A DNA stretch of 64,000 nucleotides. Source: Erigeron canadensis (lineage: Eukaryota > Streptophyta > Magnoliopsida > Asterales > Asteraceae). Below the pieces are notes generated by a model that was given only the letters and a program-made list of their open reading frames with translations, did no database searches and was not told the origin of the DNA. The stretch spans positions 9,424,001-9,488,000 of the forward strand of contig NC_057765.1 of NCBI RefSeq assembly GCF_010389155.1, read 5' to 3'. Position numbers and translations under genes: made by a program. Positions within the stretch are counted from its first letter, which is position 1, and each line of letters opens with the position of its first letter. Shown piece after piece: positions 42,000 to 52,867 of this stretch.

Positions 42000-42320
42000 A
42001 TACGTCAGTCCTCACGAAGCCTTTTGAACCCCACACACCCGACTTGATTTCTTCTAAAGAGAAAAGTGCTTCGAGTCTAATTGCTTAAGAAACATTAAGT
42101 TTTTCAAATGAGTCCTCCTGAAAAGAAAAAGGGACACCTGCAAACTTTTAAAATTTGTTAGCAAAAAAATCCTTAAAACAATATTTTATATTAGAAGGGT
42201 TGTCTATCCATATTCCATTATGCGCGACCCGTTCCTTCGTCTCGAATTGATCAAAAAACTTTGAATTTCCATCACCTTCAACACCCCTTTCAATGATCTT
42301 ATCTATCGAAGCAAGGTCAC
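42000..42320 (-). pseudogene. LINE reverse-transcriptase fragment, minus strand
   Basis: Read on the minus strand: VEGDGNSKFFDQFETKERV, then NGIWIDNPSNIKYCFKDFF and, after stops, FSLEEIKSGVWGSKG. This is the segment just N-terminal to the reverse-transcriptase palm in plant L1 elements (compare WAVEGDENSKFFHG in the LINE at 46000). About 100 codons with two or more stops. It ends where the 42327 duplicated block starts. Confidence 0.72.
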
Positions 42321-42581
42321 CAGTAAGAATATGATATTTGACTTTCTATTATATGCCTTTTTCAATGTGTATCACTCATATCCGTGTGAAGACCAGATAT
42401 ATGCAATTGTTCATTTATAATATAACAAAATTATTATGATAAAAATAGTACGTGATCGATTTATCTGGGTGTTCGTTCCAACAAAGTCATAGTGGTTTGA
42501 GGCAAATATATTAAAATAAAATACACGTACAAAGGGTATATATATAGTATTGAGAGTTCTTATAAGTTTCCTTATTATATG

Positions 42582-42960
42582 TATTTAATTATTATTATTA
42601 TCATTATTTTATTATTAATGTTTCTTTTTTTTTTTGAAAGGTGAATTTCGCTTGAGAACTTTGTGTCGCGATTCAACAGCGGGAGGTCTAACATACGTTG
42701 TCTTAACCGGGTCCGCGTTAGAGAGCTCTCTCGAAGTAGAAATATCTATTTCAAATACCTGATGGGTGGAAAACCCCCTACTAATCCGCCTGGAGGCACG
42801 ACGATCAATAGGGGTAAACCCTGCCTCCTCAGACTTGAACCTGGGTATACCCAAGCCAAGCCTTCATAAAAAGACTTCCTATGTACTTCCCAAGTCTTGA
42901 ACCCAAGACCTGCTGCTTGTAAGGCAGGTGCTCAACCACTTGAGCTAACTAGGAAGGACT
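42582..42960 (-). mobile_element. tRNA-derived SINE, copy in block B1
   Basis: Minus strand: the tRNA-related head starts TCCTTCCTAGTTAGCTCAAG, with an A box (TAGCTCAAGTGG), an anticodon-arm-like stem with loop CTTACAA, and a B box (GGTTCAAGAC). An unrelated body and a poly(A)-rich tail (from about 42640 to 42582) follow. It is flanked by a 10-bp target-site duplication TTATTATATG (42572-42581 and 42961-42970). No coding. The loop triplet TAC would read as valine. The T-arm is too weak for a true tRNA. Confidence 0.85.
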
Positions 42961-43023
42961 TTATTATATGAGTTGATCACGTTGTATTTAATTGGTTAAA
43001 ATTCACACAAGTTTTGTTTTTAG

Positions 43024-43174
43024 TTTATAATAATCGACCTATAAAGTTTACTCGTGAAAAAATGTTGAACAACAATCCGGAAGATTATATCAACCCTGCA
43101 ACACCTGCAGGTGAAAAGAAAAAACTTTCTCGTCAGATGGCGAAGTCGTATAGCCCTAGTGCCATGGAGAAATC
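43024..43174 (+). pseudogene. VALRS: VALRS exon 1 (as seen here)
   Basis: ATG at 43062, then LNNNPEDYINPATPAGEKKK and LSRQMAKSYSPSAMEKS; donor GT at 43175. The frame is open upstream to a possible acceptor at 43022-43023, so more exons may lie before it. The copy at 56847 reads SNNNPEDY at the same place. Confidence 0.85.
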
Positions 43175-43329
43175 GTATGTTTTTCTGTTTTTGTTTCCTG
43201 CATCAATTGAGTTATAGTTAATTGTTTTTCTTTTTTTCTTTTTTGATTTTGATAATTTGCTCATTTATTTGTATATACATATAGCCAAACAATATGTAAA
43301 ACAACAGTTCTGTCAATATTATTAGGCTT

Positions 43330-44862
43330 AATGGCGATCACGCAACCAAAGACGGCGATCTAGGGAAGGAAGAATGGCATAGGGTTTTGTACAAAGAGAA
43401 ACATAGGTCATCACAAGGATCGGCTGAAATCCCGGTCACCAAATTCTTTGTGGCCAACATCCCAGAGGGGTGCCGACATCTGGCGGATATTATGAGGGGT
43501 TTTGGAGATTTATTTAGGGTTTTTATCGTGAAAAAAGGAACAAGGAGGGTGAACGTTTTGGGTTTGTTAGCTTCAAAGGTGTAAAGAATGTTAACGAAAT
43601 GGAGAAATCAATGCAAAACGTCAAGATGGGGAAGTGGACTCTGAAAATCAACGTGGCGCGGTTTGCTAAGAAGAACGAATCATTTTCTTTTCGAAAGAAA
43701 GATCAGGATGGGTTACGTTTGGAAAACCCTAAACCTAGAAATATTTTTTCTAGGGTTTTGGGTAGTAATTTCCAAAAAGGTGTTTTGTTTAAAGACGTTT
43801 TTAAAGGACAGTCAGTGCAATCAAGCAATCGTCACCAGGTTGAGGAAATCGCACTTGACGATTCTTATCTAGGTATATCTCAAGTTTTCAAACGTGCATT
43901 AGTTGCACGTTGTTCAAGTTTGAATACTTTGAATTCTATTTATTCAATTCTGGGAGACAGTGATAGGCATGTCTCATTTTTGCAATACTTGGACGGTTTA
44001 AATATGTTATTGGTTTTCAGTGATGAAAATGAGGCGGGGTCCTTTTTGAGTAATAAGACGATCTGGGAGGGATGGTTCTCAAGTCTGGAGACGTGGATTG
44101 GTCAGTCAATTCCGTTTGAGAGGGTTGCTTGGGTTGGTCTGTTTGGTCTACCGCTGCACCTGGCATCTGCATAGGTGGTTAACAAAGTAAGGGCTAGGAT
44201 TGGCAAGTTGGTCAGCCCTTCTGTGGCAAAGGAGAGCGACGTCAACAAGTCTATGGAATGTGTGGGTGTTTTGGTTGGTGATGGGGATAGGGTCAAGAAG
44301 GTTTTTTCCTTACGGTGGCGTAGTAAGATTTTTAGGGTGTCGGTGGAAGAGAAATTGATCGATTGGTGTCCGCCGTGTGGTACAATAAAATTTTTCCTCT
44401 AGGAACAATTCTGAGCCACAAGACAAGTCCAATGAAGATGTGCAAACTGAAGAGGGAGAGATTGTTAATAAAGAGGCGACAGGTGGGTCAGAAGGGGCTC
44501 AGTCTCTCCCATTTCGATTTTTGTCCCCTCCTACTAATAAGAAAGGGAAGAAACATAATGGAGGAATGTCTAAAAATAATAGAGAATGGAGTTTTGGGGT
44601 GGGCAGTGATTCATCTCGGCCAAAGAAAAGACCAAAAGAGGATGATCCTCTTGTGATCATGGAAGACTTGGAAGGGCAGAAAGATAGGGAGTTTTTGAGT
44701 GACAAAGAGAGTATGAAGGAGGTTGGTGAGTCCATTGATGTAGTGGTGGACAATGCGTTTAGTCGGGATCATGGGAAGGATAAAGTCCAAAGTTTGGTAA
44801 GTATGGAGATTGAGGTTGAGGAAACTATTAAATTTGGCATAGAATTGGCAGTTAATTTATAG
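43330..44862 (+). pseudogene. LINE ORF1 (RRM plus DUF4283-like region), frameshifted
   Basis: RNA-binding protein of the LINE. The RRM-like part at 43440-43600 shows FFVANIPEG (RNP2-like) and, after a frameshift near 43530, FGFVSFKG (RNP1-like). Next come the RVAWVGLFGLPLHLASA motif, a TAG at 44172-44174, and VGVLVGDGDRVKKVFSLRWR. A frameshift and stop near 44400 precede a charged C-terminal tail (44440-44862) rich in Lys, Glu and Ser. The start codon region differs from the second copy, where ATG is at 57118; here one base is missing. No CCHC knuckle seen. Confidence 0.85.
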
Positions 44863-44924
44863 AGGGTTTCAATGAGAAGAATCGAACAGGTTTTAGCAGG
44901 TGAAGGTATTAATGCAGGTTATCA

Positions 44925-47900
44925 ATGAATTGCTTGTCCTTAAATATAAGAGGGGTTAGGGGGGTTGGAAAAGGTAATTGGGTTCGGAGTATAAAAAATA
45001 AAGAAGGTGTTTCATTCATTGCTCTTCAAGAGATCCAGGCTTCAGGGGTTTTTGAAGAGACGTTTCGTGGTTTTTGGGGTATAAAAAGTATGGAGTTCGA
45101 GGTGGTTGAGCCATGTGGTCGGTCGGGTGGATTGGTTAGTATGTGGGATCCAATAGTATTCAAAAAAATTGATTGTATAAAGCATAATAATTTCTTGATT
45201 CTTAAAGGCAAAATCAAGGAGATAGAAGATGTTGTGTTTGAGGTGAATGTGTATGCTCCTCAAAATAGCAATGATAAGAGAAACTTGTGGAACTCTTTCT
45301 CGACAATTATAGGTGGAGAATCGGGAGTTTGGTTAATCATGGGTGACTTTAATACCGTTAGGACATCGGAAGAAAGAAAAGGCTCTCAATTTAAAGCAAG
45401 GTGTGCTAGAGAATTCAACCAGTTTATAGCTTGTAATGATTTACATGATTACAATATGAGAGGAGGAAAGTTCACGTTTTTGATGGAAAACGATCGTGGG
45501 AGGAAAATGAGTAAAATTGACAGGGTTCTGGTTAGTAGGGAATTGATGGATAGATGGCCGACAACTTGTTTACGAGTTCTGCCTAGATTATATTCGGATC
45601 ACAATCCTCTCTTCTTGAAAATGGTGGAGAATAATTATGCTCCGAAACCGTTTCGTCTTTTTAATTCTTGGATGGAGAAACCGGGTTTTGAAGAAGTCGT
45701 AGATTCAGCTCTCGAGTCGTTTGTGGGGTTTGGGGCTCCTGATGTCATCCTCACAATGAAGTTTAGATGAATTCGAGACAAGTTGACGGAGTGGTGTGAT
45801 GATATGGCAAATCGAGAGGGGGGGGGGATTCAGATATGTGTAAAAAAGAATTGCAAGAGTTAGACATGAGATTAGAAGATCACGATTTAACGGAGGATGA
45901 AATCTGGACTCGAATGGAGTGTAAAAGAAACTTATTGAAGATGGAACGGATTAAAAATCTTGATTTAAAACAGAAATCAGGGGTCAAATGGGCAGTTGAA
46001 GGTGATGAGAATTCAAAATTTTTCCATGGACTTGTCAACAATCGGAAAAGAAGCAATGGCATTCCGGGGCTTATGGTGGATGGTAATTGGGTCAGTAAAC
46101 CGAGTTTGGTTAAGAAGCATATCTATGGGTTCTTTAGAGATAAATTCCAGGAGGATTGGGGAAACAGGCCGATTCCGGAGTTAAGTTTAAGATCAAAACT
46201 AGCTGCTAATGAAGCTAAACATATTTCGGCGAGATTTACTAAAGAAGAGATTAAGGCTGCTGTCTTTGAATGCGGGGAAGATAAAGCACCGGGCCCGGAC
46301 GGTTTTAATTTTAAGTTCTTGAAGAAATTCTGGTGCAAGTTCGAGGACGACTTCTTGGCTATTTTTAACGATTTTTTCCATGCAGGTAGTTTTAGCAGAG
46401 GCTGCAATTCTGCTTTTATCACTTTGATTCCAAAGAAAATAGATCCAGGAGGGCTAAACAATTATAGACCAATTACTTTGGTAGGGATAATCAGCAAGAC
46501 GGTTTCTAAGGTGTTAAGCAACCGGTTGAAGAAGGTATTGAGTCCACTTATATCAAACAATCAAACAGCGTTTTTGAGTGATCGGTTGATATTAGATGGG
46601 CCATTGATTCTGAATGAGCTGGTTTCGCGGTTAAAGAATAACAAGAAGCAGACATTCTTAATGAAGATCAACTTTAATAAGGCTTACGACAACGTTAACT
46701 GGAACTTCTTACAAGCTGTGATGTCTCAAATGGGGTTTCCAGTTCGGTGGTGTAGATGGATTCACGGATTGCTGTCAACTGCGAGGGCGTCGGTTTTGGT
46801 TAATGGATCACCTACTTACGAATTTCAATGTCAAAAAGGTATGCGTCAGGGAGATCCAATTTCTCCTTTTCTGTTTCTAATGGTGATGGAGGGATTGACG
46901 TGTTTGATCAAAAAAGAAAATGAATCGGGTCATTCAATGGGTTTACGGTTACCAAATAACGGGCCTATAATATCACACCTTTTGTATGCGGATGATTGTC
47001 TTTTTGTCGGGGAATGGTCTGAAGAAAACGTTATCACAGTGTCAAAGACTTTAAGGGTATTTCACATTTGTTCGGGGCTCAGAATTAATATTGGGAAATC
47101 TAGTTTGTACGGTGTGGGGGTTGAAGTGCAGGATAATAAAAGAATGGCAAATATGATTAAATGTAAGGATGATAGTATGCCATTCAATCACTTAGGAATC
47201 CGTATAGAGGGTAACATGAACAAGATCGCTAGTTGGGATTTTCTGTTTGAGATCTTTGAGTCTCGCCTCTCAAGATGGAAAGCGAGATACAAATCGATAG
47301 GTGGTCGGGTAACTTTGATTAAAGCTGTTTTGGAAAGTGTACCTACATATTATCTCTCTCTTTTTAAAGTTTCGGAAAAGGTCATTGAAGGACTGGAATC
47401 TATTATGCGTAGATTTCTATGGGGAGGATCAACAGAGACGAAAAAAATCAATTGGGTAGCTTGGGAACGGGTCACATATCCTGTTAAGGACGAAGGTTGG
47501 GTATAACTCGATTGAAAGATTCAAATATGGTTACTTGCTAAGTGGGTGTGGAGGTATAGAGTCGAACCGGTTGCTCTATGGCTTGGTGTGATCGATTCTC
47601 TTCACGGGTCCAATAGAAGCTGGTTTTCAGTTCCAGTGAAGAAAACATTGACTAGTGTTTGGAAGGCACTCATATTAGCAGTGGATCAATTTAAAGTTAA
47701 CGAGAAAAATATCCCGAATTTAATCAAAGGAGTGTGTGGTAATAGTGAGCGTATCAGATTTTGGTTGGATCCATGGGTCATCGATTCGTGTCTCATAGAT
47801 AGGTACCCCCTGTTATTTAGAATTGAAAAGGAGAAGAAATGCGTAGTGAAGAGCAGATTTTGTCCTATTAATAAGACGTTTTTCTGAGGAGATAGCTGGT

Positions 47901-48545
47901 TTTCGATTCCGGTTAGTATATAGGTGGTGAACGAATGGGAAAGCTTGGTGAATTTACTTGCTGGGGTGCGATTATCGTCTAACGTGGACTCTTGGGAGTG
48001 GATGGGGGATTCAAGTCGTGTTTTTACGGTTAAGAGCGCGAAGAAATTCATTCGACGTGGGGTGGATGTCAGTGGCCGATATGTTTTTGAGTGGGCTAAA
48101 GGGGTGCCCTAAAAGTGCAATTTTATCATGTGGAGGGCGGTTCTTGATCGGGTTCCTACGTATAAGGCCCTTCAAGTACGCAATTGTAACTTTGAGTCTA
48201 TTCTATGTGGGAATTGTGGAGCTTGGGACGAGTCAATTGAACATTTGATTTGTTACTGTCAATTCGCAGGCAGAGTATGGGATCTTGTGGGGCAATGGTG
48301 CAAGTTGGGAACGATAGTCGTGTCCAACATCAAGGATTTAATCGAATTGGCAAATAAGTTGCAGCTCAATTCTAAGAAAAGAAAGGTACTCAAATGTATA
48401 ATCTTTACTATGTGTTGGATTTTGTAGAAGACAAGAAATGCTAAGGTGTTCGATCAAGCGGAAATCACAAGTGATGATGCCTATCTTGAGATTAAATCGA
48501 TAGGGTATTTATGGTTTAAGAGTAGGTCGTGTTGGGAGGAATGGA
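44925..48545 (+). pseudogene. LINE ORF2: endonuclease, reverse transcriptase, zf-RVT
   Basis: Endonuclease 44925-45770: NCLSLNIRGVRG, ALQEI, WLIMGDFNTVR, SKIDRVLVS and YSDHNPLFL. After a frameshift at a 9-G run (45815-45830), reverse transcriptase 45836-47506: EDKAPGPDGFNFKF, NNYRPITLVG, KINFNKAYDNVNW (INF where functional copies usually have Asp-Phe), KGMRQGDPISPFLF and HLLYADDCLFVGEW with the catalytic YADD. The rest (47507-48545) is broken by stops but shows the zf-RVT pattern (CNFESILCGNCGAWDESIEH). All domains are present, none in a continuous frame. Confidence 0.93.
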
Positions 48546-48695
48546 CTAATTTTGATGTAAGGTAATCAATGATGTAACGTTGCTATTCCGTAATTTAGGA
48601 GTAGTTTGATATATGAAAGATTCTTACTTTTCAAAAAAAAAGTTAATTGTTTTTAATATTATTTTTATAAATAATTTTGTGAATTAATTTTATAG

Positions 48696-48768
48696 ATGGT
48701 ATGAATGGTGAGAGGAGTCCGGTTTCTTTGAGGCAAATTCCAGCAGCTCTAAGCCTTCATTTACTATG
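48696..48768 (+). pseudogene. VALRS: VALRS exon 2 with a nonsense codon
   Basis: Acceptor AG at 48694-48695. Joined to exon 1 it reads ...EKS-WYEW, then TGA (48709-48711) where a Trp is expected, then EESGFFEANSSSSKPSFTM; donor GT at 48769. Confidence 0.88.
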
Positions 48769-48864
48769 GTGAGGCTTTTGCACTGACTTTTATTAGTCTA
48801 AGTGGGGCCTGTTAAATATGAATAGAAATCCGTAGATAATGATTTCGTTTATGCGAAAATGCAG

Positions 48865-48932
48865 GTTCTTCCACCTCCTGACGTGTGACTAGAGCTCTAC
48901 ATATTGGTCACGCCCTAACTGTCGCTCTTCAG
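48865..48932 (+). pseudogene. VALRS: VALRS exon 3 carrying the HIGH motif
   Basis: VLPPPDV, then a 2-bp insertion, then RALHIGHALTVALQ in the shifted frame. HIGH is the ATP-binding signature of class I synthetases. Normal acceptor and donor dinucleotides. Confidence 0.9.
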
Positions 48933-49009
48933 GTTTCATGACTTACTCTCATACTAGTTCTGCTTTTAGTTTCACTCAATCGGGGTGCTGTTGATTGTCG
49001 TTTCTGCAG

Positions 49010-49097
49010 GATACAATCATTCATTGGATGAGAATGTTATGATACAATATATACATTATGGGTGCTTGGGATGGACCATGCAGGGATAGCTACTTAG
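49010..49097 (+). pseudogene. VALRS: VALRS exon 4
   Basis: DTIIHWMRM, a stop and extra bases around a TATA run, then WVLGMDHAGIAT followed by TAG (49095-49097) where Gln is expected at the exon end. Confidence 0.85.
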
Positions 49098-49136
49098 GTT
49101 AAATTAAATTCAAACATATATATATATATATACACA

Positions 49137-50433
49137 GAGGTAGGGTTATTTGAGAACTTCTAAAAAAAAAACTCAAGAACTCCTATATACCCTTGGATCA
49201 ATGAAAATTGATGGACAAGATTAAAAATAAAAAAAACTCCTCTCAACACTAGAAGGGTATTTTCGTCAGCTCCTTTTTTTTTTCTCTCTTACTTTAATAG
49301 AATTCTATCTAATTCACTAAAAAACTTTTATCTCACAAACCGTAAATCGTTAGACGAAAAGAAAAGCATGGGTAGTCTTAGAATTTCATCCTATTTCATT
49401 AGAGATGCGATTCGATATACTTTTGACGACTTTTTAAATTTTGTTTTTTTTTTATCATCTTTATCTTACACATGTGTAAGTTGTACTTACCCATGGGCAA
49501 GTTGTACTTACCCTTAATACATCCCGCTCTAGGGTTTAGGATTTGAAGGTCGAGGGTTAGACGTAACCGTCAGGCTTCAAACCCTAAACTTTAGAGTGTG
49601 AACCCTCATCCTTTTTAGGTTTTTAGGGTTTAGCATTTAAGGTTTAGATTTTCCAGGGTTTTTAGAATGTAGCGTCCCCCTCGGATTAGCAATTAAGCTT
49701 TAGGGTTTAGGGTTTGAAGTTGTAGGGCTAACCCTACAACTTCAAACCCTAAACCCTAAAGCGTACCGTGTACCCGCTCTAGGGTTTAGGGTTTGAAGGT
49801 CGAGGGTTAGCCGAGGGCTAACCCTTGGGCTTCAAACCCTAAACCCTAGAGTGGGAACCCTCATCCGTTTTAGGTTTTTAGGGTTTAGCATTTAAGGTTT
49901 AGATTTTCTAGGGTTTTTAGAAAGTAGCTTCCCCCTCGGATTAGAAATTAAGCTTTAGGGTTTTACAATGCGTCATCATCTTTTTTGAACTTTATAAGTA
50001 ACTTACCCATGTGTAGGTTGTACTTACCCATGGGCAGGTTGTACTTACGCATGGGCAGGTTATACAACTCACTACTTCTAGGTCTTTCCTACACATGTGT
50101 AGGTTGTACTTACACATGTGTAGGATGAACGTGATGAAAAAAAATGAAATTTAAAAAGTCGTCAAAAGTATATCGAATCGCATCTCTAATGAAAGAGGAC
50201 GAAATTTCAAGACTACCCATGCTTTTTTTTCCGTCTAACGATGTACGGTTTGTGAGATAAATTTTTTTTAATGATTTAGATATTTTTTGATTTAATAAGA
50301 GGAAAGAAGAAAGAGAGTGTTGGACAACTTTTTTAATAATGACAAACATGCCCTTTCTGATCTTGATTAATGGAGGGTTGAGATTGATTCTCGCGTTCTT
50401 TTTGTTTTAGTGGTTCTCAAAATAACTCACCCC
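49137..50433. mobile_element. Foldback element with telomere-like repeats in its loop
   Basis: Inverted arms of about 340 bp: the left end GGTAGGGTTATTTGAGAACT and the reversed right end GGGGTGAGTTATTTTGAGAACC, further in CATTAGAGATGCGATTCGAT...CTTTTGACGACTTTTTAAAT in both arms, and CACATGTGTAAGTTGTACTTAC repeats at the inner edges. The loop (49530-49970) holds inverted blocks with TTTAGGGTTTAGGG dimers and GAAGGTCGAGGGTTAG. No coding. Sits in a VALRS intron. Probably MULE-like. Confidence 0.75.
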
Positions 50434-50458
50434 TATATATACATACATATAAATGTTT

Positions 50459-50530
50459 GGCCCCCTTGTTTTTTATGGATTAAAAAACAAGATGTGAGAG
50501 GTTCTACACCCAAGCTTAGGTGTCTAACAG
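50459..50530 (+). repeat. Dispersed repeat, copy 2 (see 18213)
   Basis: Partner of 18213-18283; shares TTTTATGGATTAAAAAA and CCAAGCTTAGG-type ends. Confidence 0.6.
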
Positions 50531-50851
50531 CTACATAAACCTCAACCTCATATATATATATATATAGTGAAAAGTTTTTTCAACGTACATGTTCAGTTGG
50601 CGGGTTGGGTAACGGGTCAAATTGTGCACTATTTTGTAGTTGATCGGTCTTTTATACATTATTTTCTTTTTTTTCCCTTTAGACAACTTTGATCCATTTT
50701 CTACATAGCCAATTTAGGAGGTATTATCAGTAGAGATAAAATATAACCCATATTGACCATTTCATATGTAAATGGATTAGAAATTCTCCATAAGCTCTAA
50801 TATATTTCTCGTTACTTTTGTTATATTTATCTAACATTGCCTCATTGATAG

Positions 50852-50929
50852 GTTGTTGTGGAAAAGAAAATCATGAGAGAAAGACAAATGACCCGTTATG
50901 ATGTGGGCAGAGAAAAGTTTGTGTCTGAA
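50852..50929 (+). pseudogene. VALRS: VALRS exon 5
   Basis: VVVEKKIMRERQMTRYDVG then REKFVSE, open, with AG before and GTGAGC after. It continues the Rossmann-fold region. Confidence 0.9.
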
Positions 50930-51026
50930 GTGAGCTTGATTTCCCTAGATTACCTTTTGTCTTGAACTCTTGACACGTGATGCTGCTAGCATCAAGTTTG
51001 ATAACTTCTGTACGTATTGATGAAAG

Positions 51027-51118
51027 GTATGGAAGTGGAAAGAAGATTACGGGGGCACAATACTTCAACAACTTCGGTGCTTGGGTGCATCTTTATTCTT
51101 TAGATTGGTCACGTGAGC
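51027..51118 (+). pseudogene. VALRS: VALRS exon 6, frameshift and lost donor
   Basis: VWKWKEDYGGTILQQLRCLG then ASL; a 7-bp tandem repeat (TCTTTAT TCTTTAG) shifts the frame before DWSRE. The exon is followed by CTAAAT, where the expected donor would be GTAAAT. Confidence 0.88.
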
Positions 51119-51245
51119 TAAATTCCCGAAGAGTTTTTAAGAGTCTTTACTTTAGAATATATAATGCATCCTTCAAGTTTTGCTTTTTATTTGTTCGTCT
51201 CCGGTCTCACTGAAACTCTTGAACTTGGCTTATATTTTTTGGCAG

Positions 51246-51325
51246 TGTTTTACTATGGACGAGAAAAGGTCAAATGCTGTGACAGAAGCTTTTGTCAGGC
51301 TTTATGAGGAGGGTCTTATCTATAG
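51246..51325 (+). pseudogene. VALRS: VALRS exon 7
   Basis: [20 protein letters not shown] then EEGLIYR, open, bordered by GGCAG and GTATTA. Confidence 0.92.
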
Positions 51326-51660
51326 GTATTATTGATATCCTTTGCTCTTTCTCAAAATAGGTCTTGACATGAGTGTTGCAAGTACAGAGTATCTGTTTTT
51401 TAAAAGAAAGATTTTATGTTTCACTGAAATTTCATTGTAAGCATGTTCTTTCAGAAGCCTCCATTAAGACATGAACGATTTTTTTTTCAATGAGCATCTT
51501 GTCTACTTGCTTGTTGCATTGGGTTTACAGGCTTTACAGTTTTACATCATGTATAACACTGACACTAGACTTTTGCACGTAACGTTACAATTTAAACATA
51601 CTTCTTAGACTTTCTGTAATTATATAGTAGATGATATGGATTCCTTTGCTTCTTATTCAG

Positions 51661-51718
51661 AGATCTACGGCTAGTCAACTGGGATTGCGTCTTGTGAACA
51701 GCAATATCTGATATCGAG
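51661..51718 (+). pseudogene. VALRS: VALRS exon 8 with a nonsense codon
   Basis: DLRLVNWDCVL, TGA (51695-51697) where the family has Arg (CGA to TGA), then TAISDIE; donor GTAGGT. Confidence 0.92.
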
Positions 51719-51794
51719 GTAGGTCGTAAGAACTAGTTCTTGAGACCTAAATGAACAATCAGATTCACTTTTCATTTTACGGTTGTACTTATAG

Positions 51795-52096
51795 GTAGAA
51801 CATATTGATATCAAAGAGAAGACGCCTCTAAAGGTTCCTGGGTATAAAAATTTGGTGGAATTTGGTGTTTTGACATCATTTGCATACCCTCTCCAGGAAA
51901 ATCTTGGAGAAATTATTGTGGCTACTACCCGAGTGGAAACAATGCTTGGAGATACTGCAATTGCTGTTCACCCTGAAGACCCAAGATACAAACATCTTCA
52001 TGGAAAGTTTGCCATCATCTATTTAATGGAAGAAGACTTCCTATAGTTTGTGATGCTATACTTGTTGACCCCAAATTTGGAACTGGTGCAGTGAAG
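51795..52096 (+). pseudogene. VALRS: VALRS exon 9 (editing-domain start), frameshifted
   Basis: [60 protein letters not shown] and HGKFAI. One base is missing near 52015, and [20 protein letters not shown] is read in the next frame. This is the start of the CP1 editing insertion that removes mischarged threonine. Confidence 0.93.
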
Positions 52097-52430
52097 GTAA
52101 AATGATTCGTTATATACAAAAGGTGGCCAACTAGGTGAGTTAATTTTGGTGCGGGTCAAGTAGGGTGATAAATAAGATAACAAAACTATGTTATTAAAAT
52201 GAATGCAACCTTTCTAAATAAACCAGTCCAAGGCCTCTTATGCATTTCCATACACTTCGCCACTTCGGATGACCATTAAACTGTTTGTTCATTAATGATA
52301 TATAATCTATTTGACTTGTCTATAGTTAAATGAGTAGTCAACTTTGCCATCTCTATTGAAGACAAAGAAATGGCTTGATATAAAATTTATTTATCATTTT
52401 ATTGTGTTGATTTTGAGGGTAATAATGCAG

Positions 52431-52605
52431 ATAACTCCAGCTCATGATCCAGATGATTTTGAGGTTGGGAAGCATCATAAACTGGAGTTCATCAACATTT
52501 TCACTGATGATAGGAAGATCAATAGTAATGGAGGTTCTGATTTTGTAGGCATGCCATGCTTAATTTGAAGCTCGCGGGGCAATAACCAAAGCTTTGAAGT
52601 CCAAG
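52431..52605 (+). pseudogene. VALRS: VALRS exon 10, frameshifted
   Basis: ITPAHDPDDFEVGKHHKLEF, INIFTDDRKINSNGGSDFVG, then a frame change at 52552-52565 after which FEARGAITKALKSK reads in the other frame; donor GTATTC. Confidence 0.92.
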
Positions 52606-52680
52606 GTATTCTTATGTTCTTTATTAATATTATTGTAACAATCGTCCAGTTTTTTAATATCTATCTTTTTATGCTTACAG

Positions 52681-52707
52681 AATCTCTATAGAGGGGAACA
52701 GAAAAAC
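52681..52707 (+). pseudogene. VALRS: VALRS exon 11, cut by a Copia LTR
   Basis: After TTACAG it reads NLYRGEQKN, then the Copia LTR begins (TGTAAATTGG at 52708). The rest of this exon is not found beyond the element. Confidence 0.8.
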
Positions 52708-52867
52708 TGTAAATTGGTATTCAATTGATAATCTTCATTAACAATGATCAAGAATATATATACAACGGAGTTCTACCTAACTATGAGACATATAAGGAAA
52801 CACAACTAATGTATAACCAATAGAATTACAAACACAATATATTCCATATATATATACACGTCTAATA
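52708..52867 (-). repeat. Short 3' LTR of the Copia element
   Basis: Minus strand TATTAGACGTG...CCAATTTACA, about 160 bp; the expected initial TG is TA. Preceded by the PPT GACTGTGGGGGACTAT (52866-52881). Confidence 0.75.

Larger units (their letters stand above)
42327..45469 (+). repeat. Duplicated block B, copy 1 (copy 2 at 56118-59272)
   Basis: About 3.14 kb from GAATATGATATTTGACTTTC to ...ATGAGAGGAGGAAA is shared in order with 56118-59272, with scattered substitutions and small indels. It contains the SINE, VALRS exon 1, the start of intron 1 and the LINE from its 5' end to the middle of the endonuclease. Confidence 0.95.
43230..48640 (+). mobile_element. Full-length L1-type LINE in VALRS intron 1
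   Basis: Bordered by a 14-bp target-site duplication AGTTAATTGTTTTT (43216-43229 and 48641-48654), with a short A tail before the right copy. It has ORF1 with an RRM-like domain and ORF2 with endonuclease, reverse transcriptase and zf-RVT. Without it, intron 1 is about 90 bp with normal ends. Both ORFs are broken. The 5' part exists again at 57000-59272 as part of duplicated block B. Confidence 0.93.

Noticed and set aside
42880..42960. A tRNA-Val gene on the minus strand
   Set aside because: The A box, anticodon-like loop and B box are there, but the T-arm does not pair properly, and the sequence continues into a body and an A-rich tail within a target-site duplication. It is a SINE.
49530..49970. 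An interstitial telomere
   Set aside because: TTTAGGG units occur only as dimers inside longer inverted blocks of a foldback element, not as a tandem array.
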